Shown piece after piece: positions 24,049 through 33,585 of a stretch of 64,000 bases of DNA. The DNA is from Sphingobium chungbukense. Its GTDB lineage: Bacteria; Pseudomonadota; Alphaproteobacteria; Sphingomonadales; Sphingomonadaceae. The position numbers were made by a program, and so were the translations under genes. Positions within the stretch are counted from its first letter, which is position 1. The number at the start of each line of letters is the position of its first letter. The DNA lies in the NCBI RefSeq assembly GCF_001005725.1, contig NZ_LBIC01000003.1, positions 1 through 64,000 of the forward strand, written 5' to 3'. The notes beneath the pieces were generated by a model that ran no database searches, had not been told where the DNA came from, and worked only from the letters and a program-made list of their open reading frames with translations.

Positions 24049-25513
24049 GGGCGAGCCGCTTCCCCTCGTCACAGCGCTTCCCGAACATGGCCGCCGCGTG
24101 ATCGCGGCCGTGGATGGCGCCGCGCGCCGCCTCGGCATCCTCCCCGGCATGACGGTGACGCGCGCCCGGTCGCTGGCACCCGAGATCGAGGTGGTGGACG
24201 CCGATCCCGATGGCGATCTGGAAGGCCTGCGCCGCCTCGCGCTCTGGGCCGGGCGGCTCTATTCGCCCGTGGTCGCGCCGGATCCGCCCGACGGAATCTG
24301 GATGGACATCACCGGCTGCGCCCATCTCTTCGAGGGCGAGGTGCCGCTGCTCAAGGACATCATGCGCCGCATCGCTGGCTCCGGCATGGCCTGTCAGGGC
24401 GCGATCGCCGACACGGCGGGCTGTGCCCATGCGGTCGCCCGCTTCGTGCCGTCCAGACGACCGAACATCGTGGAAGCCGGGCAGACCCGCAAGGCGATGT
24501 CGATCCTGCCCGTGGCCGCGCTCCGGATCGAACCGGGCGTCGCGGACGAGCTGCGCCGCATGGGGTTCGAGCGGATCGAGCAGCTGATCGCCGCCCCGCG
24601 CGCGCCGCTGGCCAAGCGCTTCGGCCGCCAGCTCTACAAGCGGCTGGATCAGGCGATGGGCCAAATCCCCGAGCCCATCGACCCAATCTTCCCTATCGAC
24701 ATGCCCCGCGTCCGGCGGGGGCTGCTGGAGCCCGTCGGCACGGCGGACGCGATCGCACAGGTGATCGGCGACCTGTCCGCCGACATCGCCGCAGTCATGA
24801 CGAAGAGCGGCATCGGGGCGCGGCGGCTGGACCTCCACTTCGAGCGGGTCGACGGTCACCGGCCGGCCGTGCGTGTCGGCACGGCCAAGCCCACCCGCGA
24901 TGTCCGGCACATGACGAAGCTGCTGTCGCAGAAGATCGAGACGGTCGATCCCGGCCTCGGCATCGAGGCGATGTCGCTGGTCGCCAGCCTCGTCCAGCCG
25001 ATGGGCGCCACCCAGATCGGCACCACCCTCCAGAGCGATCGGCGCGGCCCCGATCTGCCGTCCATCGTCGACACGCTGGCCAACCGTTTCGGGGCTCGGG
25101 CGCTCTATCGCGCCATCCCGCGCGAGAGCGCCATGCCCGAGCGGGAGGTCGGAGTGACGCCTGCCATGTCGGCGCCCGCCACCATTGCGTGGGCCGACGA
25201 TCTGCCCCGTCCTGCGCGGACGATCGAGCCGCCGGAGCGGGTCGACGTGATGGCCGCGCTTCCCGACAGCCCGCCGGCGATGTTCGTCTGGCGCGGCCGT
25301 CGCTACCGGATCACCCAGGCCGACGGGCCCGAGCGCCTGCATGGCGAATGGTGGCGTGAGGCGGGCCATGAGGCCGACACGCCGCTCGCCGTCCGGGACT
25401 ATTTCCAGGTCGAGACCGAGAAGGGCGGACGCTACTGGCTGTTCCGGCTGGGCGACGGCGAGAATCCCGCTACCGGCCCGATGCGCTGGTTCATCCATGG
25501 CGCCTTCGCATGA
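23972..25513 (+). CDS. imuB: ImuB, Y-family polymerase-like mutasome protein
   Basis: A 513-residue protein. The N-terminal two-thirds align with Y-family polymerases ([47 protein letters not shown]), and the C-terminal part is a long extension typical of ImuB. ImuB proteins usually lack the catalytic acidic residues and act as a hub joining the beta clamp, ImuA and DnaE2. It starts inside imuA, and its stop overlaps the dnaE2 ATG by 4 bases. Confidence 0.9.
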   Translation: MRRVASVFFPTWPTDRVRRKTGTPPEGEPLPLVTALPEHGRRVIAAVDGAARRLGILPGMTVTRARSLAPEIEVVDADPDGDLEGLRRLALWAGRLYSPVVAPDPPDGIWMDITGCAHLFEGEVPLLKDIMRRIAGSGMACQGAIADTAGCAHAVARFVPSRRPNIVEAGQTRKAMSILPVAALRIEPGVADELRRMGFERIEQLIAAPRAPLAKRFGRQLYKRLDQAMGQIPEPIDPIFPIDMPRVRRGLLEPVGTADAIAQVIGDLSADIAAVMTKSGIGARRLDLHFERVDGHRPAVRVGTAKPTRDVRHMTKLLSQKIETVDPGLGIEAMSLVASLVQPMGATQIGTTLQSDRRGPDLPSIVDTLANRFGARALYRAIPRESAMPEREVGVTPAMSAPATIAWADDLPRPARTIEPPERVDVMAALPDSPPAMFVWRGRRYRITQADGPERLHGEWWREAGHEADTPLAVRDYFQVETEKGGRYWLFRLGDGENPATGPMRWFIHGAFA

Positions 25514-28500
25514 CCGACGACGATCCCCTCGACGGCGTGGGCTATGTCGAGCTGCAGGCGACCACGCACTTCTCCTTCCTGCGCGGCGCGTCCAGCCCGG
25601 AGGAGCTGTTCTCCGCCGCCGCCGTCCTCGGCCTGCCGGCGCTGGGCGTGGTCGACCGCAACAGCTTCGGCGGCGCGGTCCGCGCCTGGGATGCGCAGAA
25701 GGTCACGGGCGTGCGTGCGATCGTCGGCTGCCGGCTAGACTTGGTCTGCGGCACGTCGCTGCTCGTCTACCCCTCCGACCGTGAGGCCTATTCACGGCTG
25801 TGCCGGTTGCTCAGCATCGGCAAGGGCAACGCCGGCAAGGGTGCCTGCCATCTGCACTGGTCCGACGTGGCGGACTGGGCCGAGGGCGTCATCGGCATCC
25901 TCGTTCCGGACCGCGCCGACGCTGCGACGGAGGAGGCACTGGACAGGCTCGCCGCCATCTTTGCCGACCGGGCGTATATGGCGCTGTCCATCCGTCGGCG
26001 CCCCAGGGATGCGATCCGCCTGCGCGACCTGGCGACCATGGCGGCGAAGGCCAAGGTGCCGACCGTCGCGACCGGCGATGTGCTCTATCATTCCCCCGAC
26101 CGACGGATGCTTCAGGACGTGGTGAGCTGCATCAGGGAAAAGTGCACGGTCGACACGCTGGGCCGGCGGCGCGAGCGCTTCGCCGACCGGCACATGAAGA
26201 GCGGAGAGGAGATGGAGCGGCTGTTCCGCCGTTATCTCGGCGACGTCGCACCGCTGCGGCGGAGCGTCGAGATCGCCCGGCGCTGCACCTTCGACCTTGG
26301 CCAGCTGACCTACACCTATCCCGACGAGATCGGGGAGAGTGGGCTGACGCCGCAGCAGGAGCTGGAGCGGCTGACCTGGGAGAAGGCGCCCGGCCGCTAT
26401 CCCGATGGCGTGCCTGCCAACGTCCGCCAGCAGCTCGAGCATGAGCTGAAGCTGATCGGCGACCTCGCCTACGCCCCCTATTTCCTGACGGTCCACTCGA
26501 TCGTCGCCTTCGCCCGGTCGAAGGACATCCTCTGCCAGGGGCGCGGGAGCGCGGCGAACAGCGCCGTCTGCTTCGTGCTGGGCATCACCTCCATCGATCC
26601 GGTGAAGTCAGAGCTGCTTTTCGAACGCTTCGTGTCGGCCGAACGGCGCGAGCCGCCCGACATCGACGTCGACTTCGAGCATGAGCGCCGAGAGGAGGTG
26701 ATCCAGTGGATCTACGAGACCTATGGCCGTGAACGGTCGGCGCTGACCGCCGTCATCTCCCGCTTTCGCGCCCGCGGCGCCGTGCGCGAGGTCGGCAAGG
26801 CGTTGGGGCTGACCGAGGACGTCGTCGCCGGGCTGGCCAGCTCCGTGTGGGGCTGGAGCCGGGAGGGCGTGGAGGCCAGGCACGCTGAGGAACTGAACCT
26901 CGACACCGCCGATCGCCGGCTGGCGCTCACGCTCGAGCTGGCGAAGCAGCTGATCAACACGCCGCGCCACACCTCCCAGCATCCGGGCGGGTTCGTCCTG
27001 ACCCTCGGAAGGCTGGATGAACTGGTCCCCATCGAGCCGGCGGCCATGGCCAACCGCCAGATAATCGAATGGGACAAGGATGACATTGACGCCCTCGGCT
27101 TCATGAAGGTCGACGTCCTTGGCCTCGGCATGCTCGGCTGCATGCGCCGTGCCTTCAATCTGTTGGAGGACGGCAAGGGCATCGCCATGGACCTGGCGTC
27201 CATCCCGCATGACGATCCCGCGACCTTTCGGATGATCCAGCGCGCCGACACGCTGGGCGTCTTCCAGATCGAATCCCGCGCCCAGATGGCGTCGCTGCCA
27301 CTCCACAAGCCCACCGAATTCTACGATCTCGTCATCCAAGTGGCGATCGTGCGTCCCGGTCCGATCCAAGGCGATATGGTCCATCCCTATCGGCGGCGGA
27401 GGGCCGGGCTCGAGCCCGTCACCTATCCAACCGAGGAGCTGCGGCGCGTGCTGGAGAAGACGCTGGGCGTCCCGCTCTTCCAGGAGCAGGCGATGCGCGT
27501 AGCCATCGAATGCGCCGGCTTCACCCCGTCGGAGGCCGATCTGCTCCGCCGGGCGATGGCCACTTTCAAGCTCACTGGCGGCGTGTCGCACTTCCGGGAC
27601 AAGCTGATAGACGGCATGATCGGGCGCGGGTACGAGCGCGAGTTCGCCGAGCAGACCTTCCGCCAGATCGAGGGCTTCGGCAGCTACGGCTTCCCCGAAT
27701 CCCACGCCGCTTCCTTCGCCCTCATCGCTTATGCGTCCAGCTGGATGAAGTGCCACCACCCCGACGTGTTCTGCGCCGCCTTGCTGAACGCCCAGCCCAT
27801 GGGCTTCTACGCCATCGCCCAGATCGTGCGGGACGCGCGCAACCACGGCATCGAGGTCCGCCCCATCGACGTGAACCACAGCCGATGGGACTGCACGCTC
27901 GAGCCGACCGGCGGCCGCTATCTCGCCGTCCGTATCGGGCTGCGCTACGCCCGCGAGCTCAGCAACCAGGACGGCGCCGCCATCGTCCTTGCCCGGGGCG
28001 ACGAGCCCTTCACCTCGGTCGAGGAGATCCAGCGCCGCGCCGTCGTCAGCGGGCGTGCCCTCGACCGGATCGGCCATGCGCGCGGCTTCGGATCGCTGAA
28101 CCTCACCCGCCGGTCAGGCCTGTGGGAGGTGAAGGGTCTGGGTGCCGAGGCTCTGCCGCTGTTCGCCGCCGCCGACGATCGGGCGGGCAAGCTGCGACCC
28201 GAGGCGATCGAGCCGGAGGTGGTGCTGGCCCAGATGGGAGAAGGTGAGGAGGTGGTGGAGGACTATCGCTCTGTCGGTCTGTCGCTGCGCGCCCACCCGC
28301 TCGCTTTTCTCCGCGACGAGCTGAACGCCCGCAAGATGGTGACCTGCGCCGCCCTCAAGGACATCCGCGACGGCCGATGGATCAACCTCGCCGGCCTGGT
28401 CCTGCTGCGGCAGAAGCCGGGATCGGCGAAGGGGACGATGTTCATCACGCTCGAGGACGAAACCGAGGTCGCCAACCTCATCGTCTGGCCCAAGCTGTTC

Positions 28501-28839
28501 GAGGCCAGCCGTCGCATCGTACTCGGCGCCAGCATGATGGGCGTGCGCGGCCAGGTCCAGAAGGAGGGCGAGGTCATCCACGTCATCGCCCAGCGCCTTG
28601 AGGACCTGTCGCCGATGCTGGCCAGCGTCGGCCGGCGTGAGGATGTGGCCAGCGTCTATCAGGTGGCGCGCGCCGATATCGTGCGCAGTCCCATGGCCCC
28701 CGATCCGCGTGATCGGGCGAACCGGCCGCTCGGGCGCGCGCCCCGCGACATGTTCGATCCGGACCTGCGCCTGGGGTCGGGCATTATACCCGGCCAGCCG
28801 ACCGAAGGCATCAAGATCAAGACGCGGGATTTCAGATAG
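25510..28839 (+). CDS. dnaE2: error-prone DNA polymerase DnaE2 (ImuC)
   Basis: A 1109-residue C-family polymerase. The N-terminal PHP domain ([21 protein letters not shown]) leads into the polymerase core with the catalytic aspartates in [16 protein letters not shown], a fingers region with [10 protein letters not shown], and an OB-fold near the C-terminus ([21 protein letters not shown]). The length fits DnaE2 (about 1050-1110). It carries out mutagenic translesion synthesis with ImuB. Last gene of the LexA-controlled operon. Confidence 0.93.
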   Translation: MTDDDPLDGVGYVELQATTHFSFLRGASSPEELFSAAAVLGLPALGVVDRNSFGGAVRAWDAQKVTGVRAIVGCRLDLVCGTSLLVYPSDREAYSRLCRLLSIGKGNAGKGACHLHWSDVADWAEGVIGILVPDRADAATEEALDRLAAIFADRAYMALSIRRRPRDAIRLRDLATMAAKAKVPTVATGDVLYHSPDRRMLQDVVSCIREKCTVDTLGRRRERFADRHMKSGEEMERLFRRYLGDVAPLRRSVEIARRCTFDLGQLTYTYPDEIGESGLTPQQELERLTWEKAPGRYPDGVPANVRQQLEHELKLIGDLAYAPYFLTVHSIVAFARSKDILCQGRGSAANSAVCFVLGITSIDPVKSELLFERFVSAERREPPDIDVDFEHERREEVIQWIYETYGRERSALTAVISRFRARGAVREVGKALGLTEDVVAGLASSVWGWSREGVEARHAEELNLDTADRRLALTLELAKQLINTPRHTSQHPGGFVLTLGRLDELVPIEPAAMANRQIIEWDKDDIDALGFMKVDVLGLGMLGCMRRAFNLLEDGKGIAMDLASIPHDDPATFRMIQRADTLGVFQIESRAQMASLPLHKPTEFYDLVIQVAIVRPGPIQGDMVHPYRRRRAGLEPVTYPTEELRRVLEKTLGVPLFQEQAMRVAIECAGFTPSEADLLRRAMATFKLTGGVSHFRDKLIDGMIGRGYEREFAEQTFRQIEGFGSYGFPESHAASFALIAYASSWMKCHHPDVFCAALLNAQPMGFYAIAQIVRDARNHGIEVRPIDVNHSRWDCTLEPTGGRYLAVRIGLRYARELSNQDGAAIVLARGDEPFTSVEEIQRRAVVSGRALDRIGHARGFGSLNLTRRSGLWEVKGLGAEALPLFAAADDRAGKLRPEAIEPEVVLAQMGEGEEVVEDYRSVGLSLRAHPLAFLRDELNARKMVTCAALKDIRDGRWINLAGLVLLRQKPGSAKGTMFITLEDETEVANLIVWPKLFEASRRIVLGASMMGVRGQVQKEGEVIHVIAQRLEDLSPMLASVGRREDVASVYQVARADIVRSPMAPDPRDRANRPLGRAPRDMFDPDLRLGSGIIPGQPTEGIKIKTRDFR

Positions 28840-28890
28840 GCCATTTTTCGGAAATGCTTGCCTCCACACGGAAGGCCGTTTGGCGTTCCG

Positions 28891-29514
28891 TCATTCATCG
28901 AACTCGGCTGGCTCGGCGAGAAGATGCTCCACGATGTACAGCGAGGCCATATGCCGCTCGTGCGGCCAGTCGGTCCCACATGGGCAGTCGTCGTTATGTG
29001 GTTCGCGCCGCCAGATGCCGTCCTCGCCGACACGGTGGAACCAGCCGCGAGTTACACCGGCGGCATCGATCTCTTGGCCAGGATGGCTCACCATTAAAGC
29101 GCCCACATGAACGAGGTCCGATCCGACTAGGTCGAGAGCGAGGCCCTTCTGGTAGAAAAGGCCGCCAGCGTGCTGAGGAAACTTGACCAGCATGGGGACC
29201 TCGAAGATGGCACCCCCGTGCTTCTGCAACATAGCTAGAACATTGGGATAAATGCGAGGAAAACCGCGATCTGGCGACCCAAACATTGTGATTTCGGGGA
29301 CCTGGACTCCAATCCCGCCGGAGAAACCATCGACCTCGTCGAAGAAATCCTCGACCTTTCCGCCGCGGTAGAACGCCACCGCCGGTGAGGCAATCTTGAC
29401 GAAACTGTTGTCGTATTCGGGCAGTTCGATCCCGCGGCGGAAAGCCGGGATATCACCCACCGGATTGGCTATGCCTGGTATCGGAATCCATGGAAGACTG
29501 AGTAGGGCGTCCAA
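28891..29514 (-). CDS. hypothetical protein, partner of the FRG-domain protein
   Basis: A 207-residue protein read from a TTG at 29514 with AGGACCC before it. No family recognised. It is soluble, with a central VGVQVPEITMFGSPDRGFPRIY-like beta-rich stretch and a C-terminal NDDCPCGTDWPHERH segment that could bind metal. It follows the FRG-domain gene by 9 bases and must share its transcript. Toxin/antitoxin or two-part defence function is possible from context only. Confidence 0.6.
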   Translation of the reverse strand: MDALLSLPWIPIPGIANPVGDIPAFRRGIELPEYDNSFVKIASPAVAFYRGGKVEDFFDEVDGFSGGIGVQVPEITMFGSPDRGFPRIYPNVLAMLQKHGGAIFEVPMLVKFPQHAGGLFYQKGLALDLVGSDLVHVGALMVSHPGQEIDAAGVTRGWFHRVGEDGIWRREPHNDDCPCGTDWPHERHMASLYIVEHLLAEPAEFDE

Positions 29515-29523
29515 GATTGGGTC

Positions 29524-30207
29524 CTAGGTGGACGGAGGGAACACGCTATCGGTCGAGACGAGGCCGGCTTCGGCCGCGAATTCGCGGAAAATAGCGCAAT
29601 CCGCTTCGATATGCACTAAGAAGCACTCGACCGGTAGTGGTGTATTCCGCAGCGGTCCGAGGAGGTGGGCACTCTGGACGCCGGCGCGCGTTCGCGCGCC
29701 CTCGATGGCGATCGCGGTTAGGTCGGTCAGGCCAACTTTCTCGCAAGCCGCCCGATCGAGCACATAGAGATGACCGACACCATCAGCGGCATTGTAGCTC
29801 GCCATTTTCTTGCGCAGAAACAAGGGGCGCTCGTCACAGTCCTCGCAGAGCTCCACGCTTGGTTCGTCCGAATACCGGTTCCCAGCGAACCATGCCGACA
29901 CGGCAGGTTGGTCTGAACAGTCGAGGTAGAACGACCTAAATCCGTAGTGTTGCAGGATCGCTTGGCTCAGCGGCAGGTTGGAGTGCTCTCCTGTGAAAGC
30001 CCCGAGCACCTCGTCGGCATACCGGCTCCACCGCAGCATTTCTGAGGGGATGCAGCCATGACGATCAAACGATGTCGTCGCAGATGGGTGTTCGGGTGTC
30101 CCAAAATGTTCTGTCTGACCTCGGAATAGAACATTCTTGCCGAAGGCGGCGAGGCACTCCTTCAATTCGACGAGATTGTTCACCTTGATGTTTTGCAACG
30201 CCACCAC
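29524..30207 (-). CDS. FRG domain protein
   Basis: A 227-residue protein. It shows the FRG signature: VLFRGQ at 26-31, then ILQHYGFRSFYLDCSDQPAVSAWFA (split about 84-108), the conserved QHYG...DxS...A.WFA pattern. FRG domains have unknown biochemistry and are found in phage-defence and toxin contexts. The start is a GTG at 30207 (or the next GTG at 30204) with a GTAGAAG stretch before it. Read ahead of the 28891-29514 gene; a possible 60-residue gene ends 3 bases upstream. Confidence 0.75.
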   Translation of the reverse strand: MVALQNIKVNNLVELKECLAAFGKNVLFRGQTEHFGTPEHPSATTSFDRHGCIPSEMLRWSRYADEVLGAFTGEHSNLPLSQAILQHYGFRSFYLDCSDQPAVSAWFAGNRYSDEPSVELCEDCDERPLFLRKKMASYNAADGVGHLYVLDRAACEKVGLTDLTAIAIEGARTRAGVQSAHLLGPLRNTPLPVECFLVHIEADCAIFREFAAEAGLVSTDSVFPPST

Positions 30208-30210
30208 CTT

Positions 30211-30393
30211 CTACCGCCGACACACCTGCCATTCGCCGGCTTGGATTAGCCTATCAGCCAAATGATCGGTCTCAAATTCATGCCTAGCAACAGTCAGTAA
30301 GTGGCCGATACCCCAGTTTCCTGTTTGGATACGAGATATGGAGATAGCTCCCATTTCCATCGGGTTGCCGTCCGACCAATGCCGGTCGTTCAA
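30211..30393 (-). CDS. possible small gene heading the FRG operon
   Basis: 60 residues (MNDRHWSDGNPMEMG ... AGEWQVCRR), ending 3 bases before the FRG gene start on the same strand. The tail forms a plausible amphipathic helix (LADRLIQAGEW). No family match. It could instead be leader sequence. Confidence 0.35.
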   Translation of the reverse strand: MNDRHWSDGNPMEMGAISISRIQTGNWGIGHLLTVARHEFETDHLADRLIQAGEWQVCRR

Positions 30394-30769
30394 TACGTCT
30401 GCGCTGAACGTCCGGTCCTATTGGCCGAACGTGGATGGCATCCTGCTGCCTGAATTCCAATCACCCGCGAAGGCTCCGGCGCTACAGGGCTATCGGCAAG
30501 TCGGTGTCGGTCCGGCTGTCGTCGCATTGGGGGCGCTCCCGCCGAATCTACCTTTCATTCCGCGCATTGCGCCCGGCCGGAAGCCATCGTTGGTTTTGGC
30601 AAACCTGTTGGAGCGACACCCATAGGGGCCACATCCCGCCGCCGGGGCGGGCATTCGCGGCAAGATCTGCGTACCGACCGAAGCGCGGCCGAGCCGGCCG
30701 CCTTTTTTATCTTGCTTTGCGCGAATGCTGTCCGATCTTGCGTAAAGGGAAACAGAATGCGGGGTCGGG
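30394..30769. other. intergenic region between the FRG operon and the Shedu-like gene
   Basis: 376 bases. Frames on the plus strand here look like translated noise or decayed coding sequence (no recognisable protein). The region ends with a rho-independent terminator (30685-30709) reading rightward, which suggests that a plus-strand transcript once ended here. Confidence 0.5.
30685..30709 (+). terminator. rho-independent terminator without an obvious upstream gene
   Basis: Stem GCGGCCG (30685-30691), loop AGC, CGGCCGC (30695-30701), followed by CTTTTTTA. Good stem plus T-run on the plus strand. The nearest plus-strand gene upstream is far away (dnaE2 ends at 28839), so it may belong to a lost gene or shield the Shedu-like gene. 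Confidence 0.7.
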
Positions 30770-32023
30770 GTGAACGGATCTGCTCATCGCAGCACTTTTG
30801 TGAAGGCAATCAAGGAAGCTGCCCCAGAACTGCGCGACCGCATCAATCGTCAGAAGCAGGACATCTATGCGGAGGTCGATGTCGTCCTGCTGCATCTGAG
30901 AACCTTGGTCCGCACGGGCGAAAAAGCGGATGCGGATCGCCTAATGGCGGTCATCGTCGATCAGTATCGTGAGGCGAATGAGCTGCTGAAGCACGCGCTC
31001 GATACTAAGCTCGTCGCCCCCCTCAAGGACCAGAAGACCGAAGGCTGGCCCGACTGGGCGGTCGAAACGCGCGCCGACGTGCTGGCGATGGCCGGAGAGA
31101 GCGGTCCCTACGAGCCCCTGTGGGAAGGCGATCTCAGTGACGATTGCACCGCCGAGCTTCACGGCTACATGCTTCGCGCGGAAAAGATGGACGACCGGCA
31201 GTGGTGGTGGGCCCTCTATGGTCCGGATGGCAACATATCGAGTAACGAAAAGCCGGGTAACTATACCACCGGAGGCCAGGCGCGTCGCGCGGCCGCCAAC
31301 GAATTTCGCCGCGCGGTCGGGGCTCCGCGCGGAGAGCCGCAAGGCGCCAGCGACATGGTCGCTCTCGGCCTCGTCGACGGCGCGCTGCGTTTGTTCGCCT
31401 TTGCAGATGACGAGATCTACCGCTTCGCCGACGGCAACAACAATCCTCATCAGATTCTCAGTCGCATCGCCCATTTCGGGCGCTTCCTTAGCGGTGCGAT
31501 CAACGAGTTCGAGGAGCTGATCAACAGTCCGCTGGCAAAGGAGCGCGATCTTCAACGCTTCTTCGAAACCTATCCCGATTTCCTGATCCGCGACGAGTAC
31601 AAGGCTGCTCATCCCCATATGGTGCTCAGCACACCAGGTCATGGCGATCTGATACCCGACTTCGTGCTCGAACCCCACGACCAGGGAGGTTTTTGCGACC
31701 TGCTCGAGTTGAAGCGGCCGCAGCACAAGATCACATCCTACATGAAGAATCGGCCGGATTTCACCGCGACCGTCCATCGCGCCAAGGCACAGCTGCGCAC
31801 CTACGAGGCTTATTTCGAAGAAGAGGGCAATCGCACGAGGATTGCGCAGCGCTATGGCCTTAATCTCTATCGTCCGCGGATGATTCTCGTTATCGGTCAA
31901 AAACAGCACATCGATCCGCGGATCTCCGCGCTCGAATACCGGCGCATGGAGATGGAAACGCCGCAGCTCGTCATCCGCACCTATGACCAACTGCTGGATC
32001 GAATGCGCTCTAGGAACCGCTAG
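30770..32023 (+). CDS. Shedu-like nuclease (DUF4263, SduA type)
   Basis: A 417-residue protein starting at a GTG. The C-terminal half (about 250-417) is a DUF4263/Shedu-like PD-(D/E)XK nuclease: RDLQRFFETYPDFLI, then GDLIPDFVLE (Asp297) and CDLLELKRPQ (Glu313-x-Lys315), and KAQLRTYEAYF. The N-terminal half (1-240) is helical then mixed and would carry the sensing region. Shedu is a single-gene antiphage system, so this gene may act alone. It stands by itself between two opposing units. Confidence 0.75.
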   Translation: MNGSAHRSTFVKAIKEAAPELRDRINRQKQDIYAEVDVVLLHLRTLVRTGEKADADRLMAVIVDQYREANELLKHALDTKLVAPLKDQKTEGWPDWAVETRADVLAMAGESGPYEPLWEGDLSDDCTAELHGYMLRAEKMDDRQWWWALYGPDGNISSNEKPGNYTTGGQARRAAANEFRRAVGAPRGEPQGASDMVALGLVDGALRLFAFADDEIYRFADGNNNPHQILSRIAHFGRFLSGAINEFEELINSPLAKERDLQRFFETYPDFLIRDEYKAAHPHMVLSTPGHGDLIPDFVLEPHDQGGFCDLLELKRPQHKITSYMKNRPDFTATVHRAKAQLRTYEAYFEEEGNRTRIAQRYGLNLYRPRMILVIGQKQHIDPRISALEYRRMEMETPQLVIRTYDQLLDRMRSRNR

Positions 32024-32119
32024 GCGATCGCCGGTGTTAAGCGCATCCACGAACGACCGGTGTCAGCGTAACCGGACGTTCCCAATCGTGCCGCCAACGG
32101 CAGGATGTCGCGGATTTAG

Positions 32120-33460
32120 TCAGTTGGGTTGGGCATCATTCTCTAGTCTAGCAGACGGTTTTTGCACAAATAGCACCTCAGAATCGCTGCGAAGCCAACG
32201 ACGCTCACCAAACATGTAACTGTGCATCTGCTCGACATCGACCTGTTGGAACGGACCGTAGGTATCCATCATCATCGCTCTGGACGACTCCAAACCCTCT
32301 CTCTGGCTGTCCGCGATCCAGGACAGCGATACGAACTCATACGCAACACGCGCGACCAACTGCTGAGAGATGCCAACCACGGCCCCGGCTTCGTGAACGC
32401 AATGAAGAGCATAATCGCTCGCTGGGTCGAACTCGATTTGCCAGCCGGGCGCGGTCATCTGCTTGCACAGCTCGTCCATACTAGCCGCGACGACGATAAA
32501 GATGTTTCCCTCTATAAAATCTAAGAGGTGCTGGGGTTCGTGGATGGTGAGGATGAAAGGCGTGTAGGGCGCCCATGCAAAGTCATTCTTGTCGCTGTTC
32601 AGGGTCCAGAAAACGCACCGTTCGTGAGCGAGTGGCTCAAAGATCGCTGCGTAGTCGGTCCGCCCTCCAGCCATTACCGCGTATGCCATGCCCGGCTCCG
32701 GACGAAAAATCGCAAAGCCTGTCTTTTTGGCTTCAGCGATGCACTCGTTCAGCGCTTCGACATTAGTGCGCTCAGGGAGGGTGACCGTTTGCCGCTTCGT
32801 CTCACCAGGCGCTCCTCGGTAGCCGACCGCACGATCAGTCTCCAAGAAGCTGCGCAGCTTTGCCATCTTCTCTGCCTGCCGCCTACCTCGACCACTTTGC
32901 TTCGGGCTGCTTTTCACCTCGATAGGCACGGGATCGGAAGAACCGAGCAGACAAACATCGCCATAGCGGATCGTGTTGGTGATGTCGGAAAGGACTGCAG
33001 GCACCCGATGTTCAAGGGCACTGAATAGGCATGTTAACTCGCCAGCCAATCCCTCTTTGCCACGGATCATCCCTGCATCGCGTTTTACGACGAAGCGGTC
33101 CGTGTCATAGTAGGCGTGCTTGATCGCGAACTTGTCCAGATAGAGGAACGCGAGCGCATCCCCACAGCATTTCCAGATGTAGATCTGCTTGGCGTACCGG
33201 TCGATAAACCCAGCTGTGCGCTTGATCTTTGTCCTGAGCGCCTTGCTGATTTCCTTCGATCCGCGACCTGTTTTCAACTGCCGGTACAGTTCCTTGTGCG
33301 CAGCGCGATGCTCATCCTGCTTCCGCTCTGCGCGAATAATCTCCTTCAATACGAGGAGATTTAGGGCTTTGACCGACGCAAAATCGTCTCTATCCGCTTC
33401 AATCGCACGGAGCAGCCGTACTATTTCAAAGAACGGCTTCCGTCGCCGACCCACCATCAT
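32120..33460 (-). CDS. unrecognised protein with PD-(D/E)XK-like core
   Basis: A 446-residue protein. The first 130 residues are basic and helical. Residues about 140-200 contain YGDVCLLGSSDPVPIEVKSS (Asp168, Glu181-x-Lys183), the spacing and surrounding of a PD-(D/E)XK nuclease, followed by a basic helix. The C-terminal half is mixed with no domain I can name. It lies alone between Shedu-like and Lamassu-type genes, so it may be a further defence nuclease; that rests on the motif and the neighbourhood. Confidence 0.6.
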   Translation of the reverse strand: MMVGRRRKPFFEIVRLLRAIEADRDDFASVKALNLLVLKEIIRAERKQDEHRAAHKELYRQLKTGRGSKEISKALRTKIKRTAGFIDRYAKQIYIWKCCGDALAFLYLDKFAIKHAYYDTDRFVVKRDAGMIRGKEGLAGELTCLFSALEHRVPAVLSDITNTIRYGDVCLLGSSDPVPIEVKSSPKQSGRGRRQAEKMAKLRSFLETDRAVGYRGAPGETKRQTVTLPERTNVEALNECIAEAKKTGFAIFRPEPGMAYAVMAGGRTDYAAIFEPLAHERCVFWTLNSDKNDFAWAPYTPFILTIHEPQHLLDFIEGNIFIVVAASMDELCKQMTAPGWQIEFDPASDYALHCVHEAGAVVGISQQLVARVAYEFVSLSWIADSQREGLESSRAMMMDTYGPFQQVDVEQMHSYMFGERRWLRSDSEVLFVQKPSARLENDAQPN

Positions 33461-33585
33461 TAGCTTTGTTCCGACCTAAGGATTGAAGGGCTAATCGCTA
33501 TCTCAGACACCGCCGAATGGCGACCGTGGAGGGGGCAAAATGCCAGCGGAAATCTGGTGAGCATAGCTCTTGCAAGCCCTAGCGC

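Noticed and set aside
23807-25498. 563-codon frame antisense to imuB
   Set aside because: Shadow frame in GC-rich coding DNA; imuB is clear on the other strand.
26608-28077. 489-codon frame antisense to dnaE2
   Set aside because: Shadow frame with no domain.
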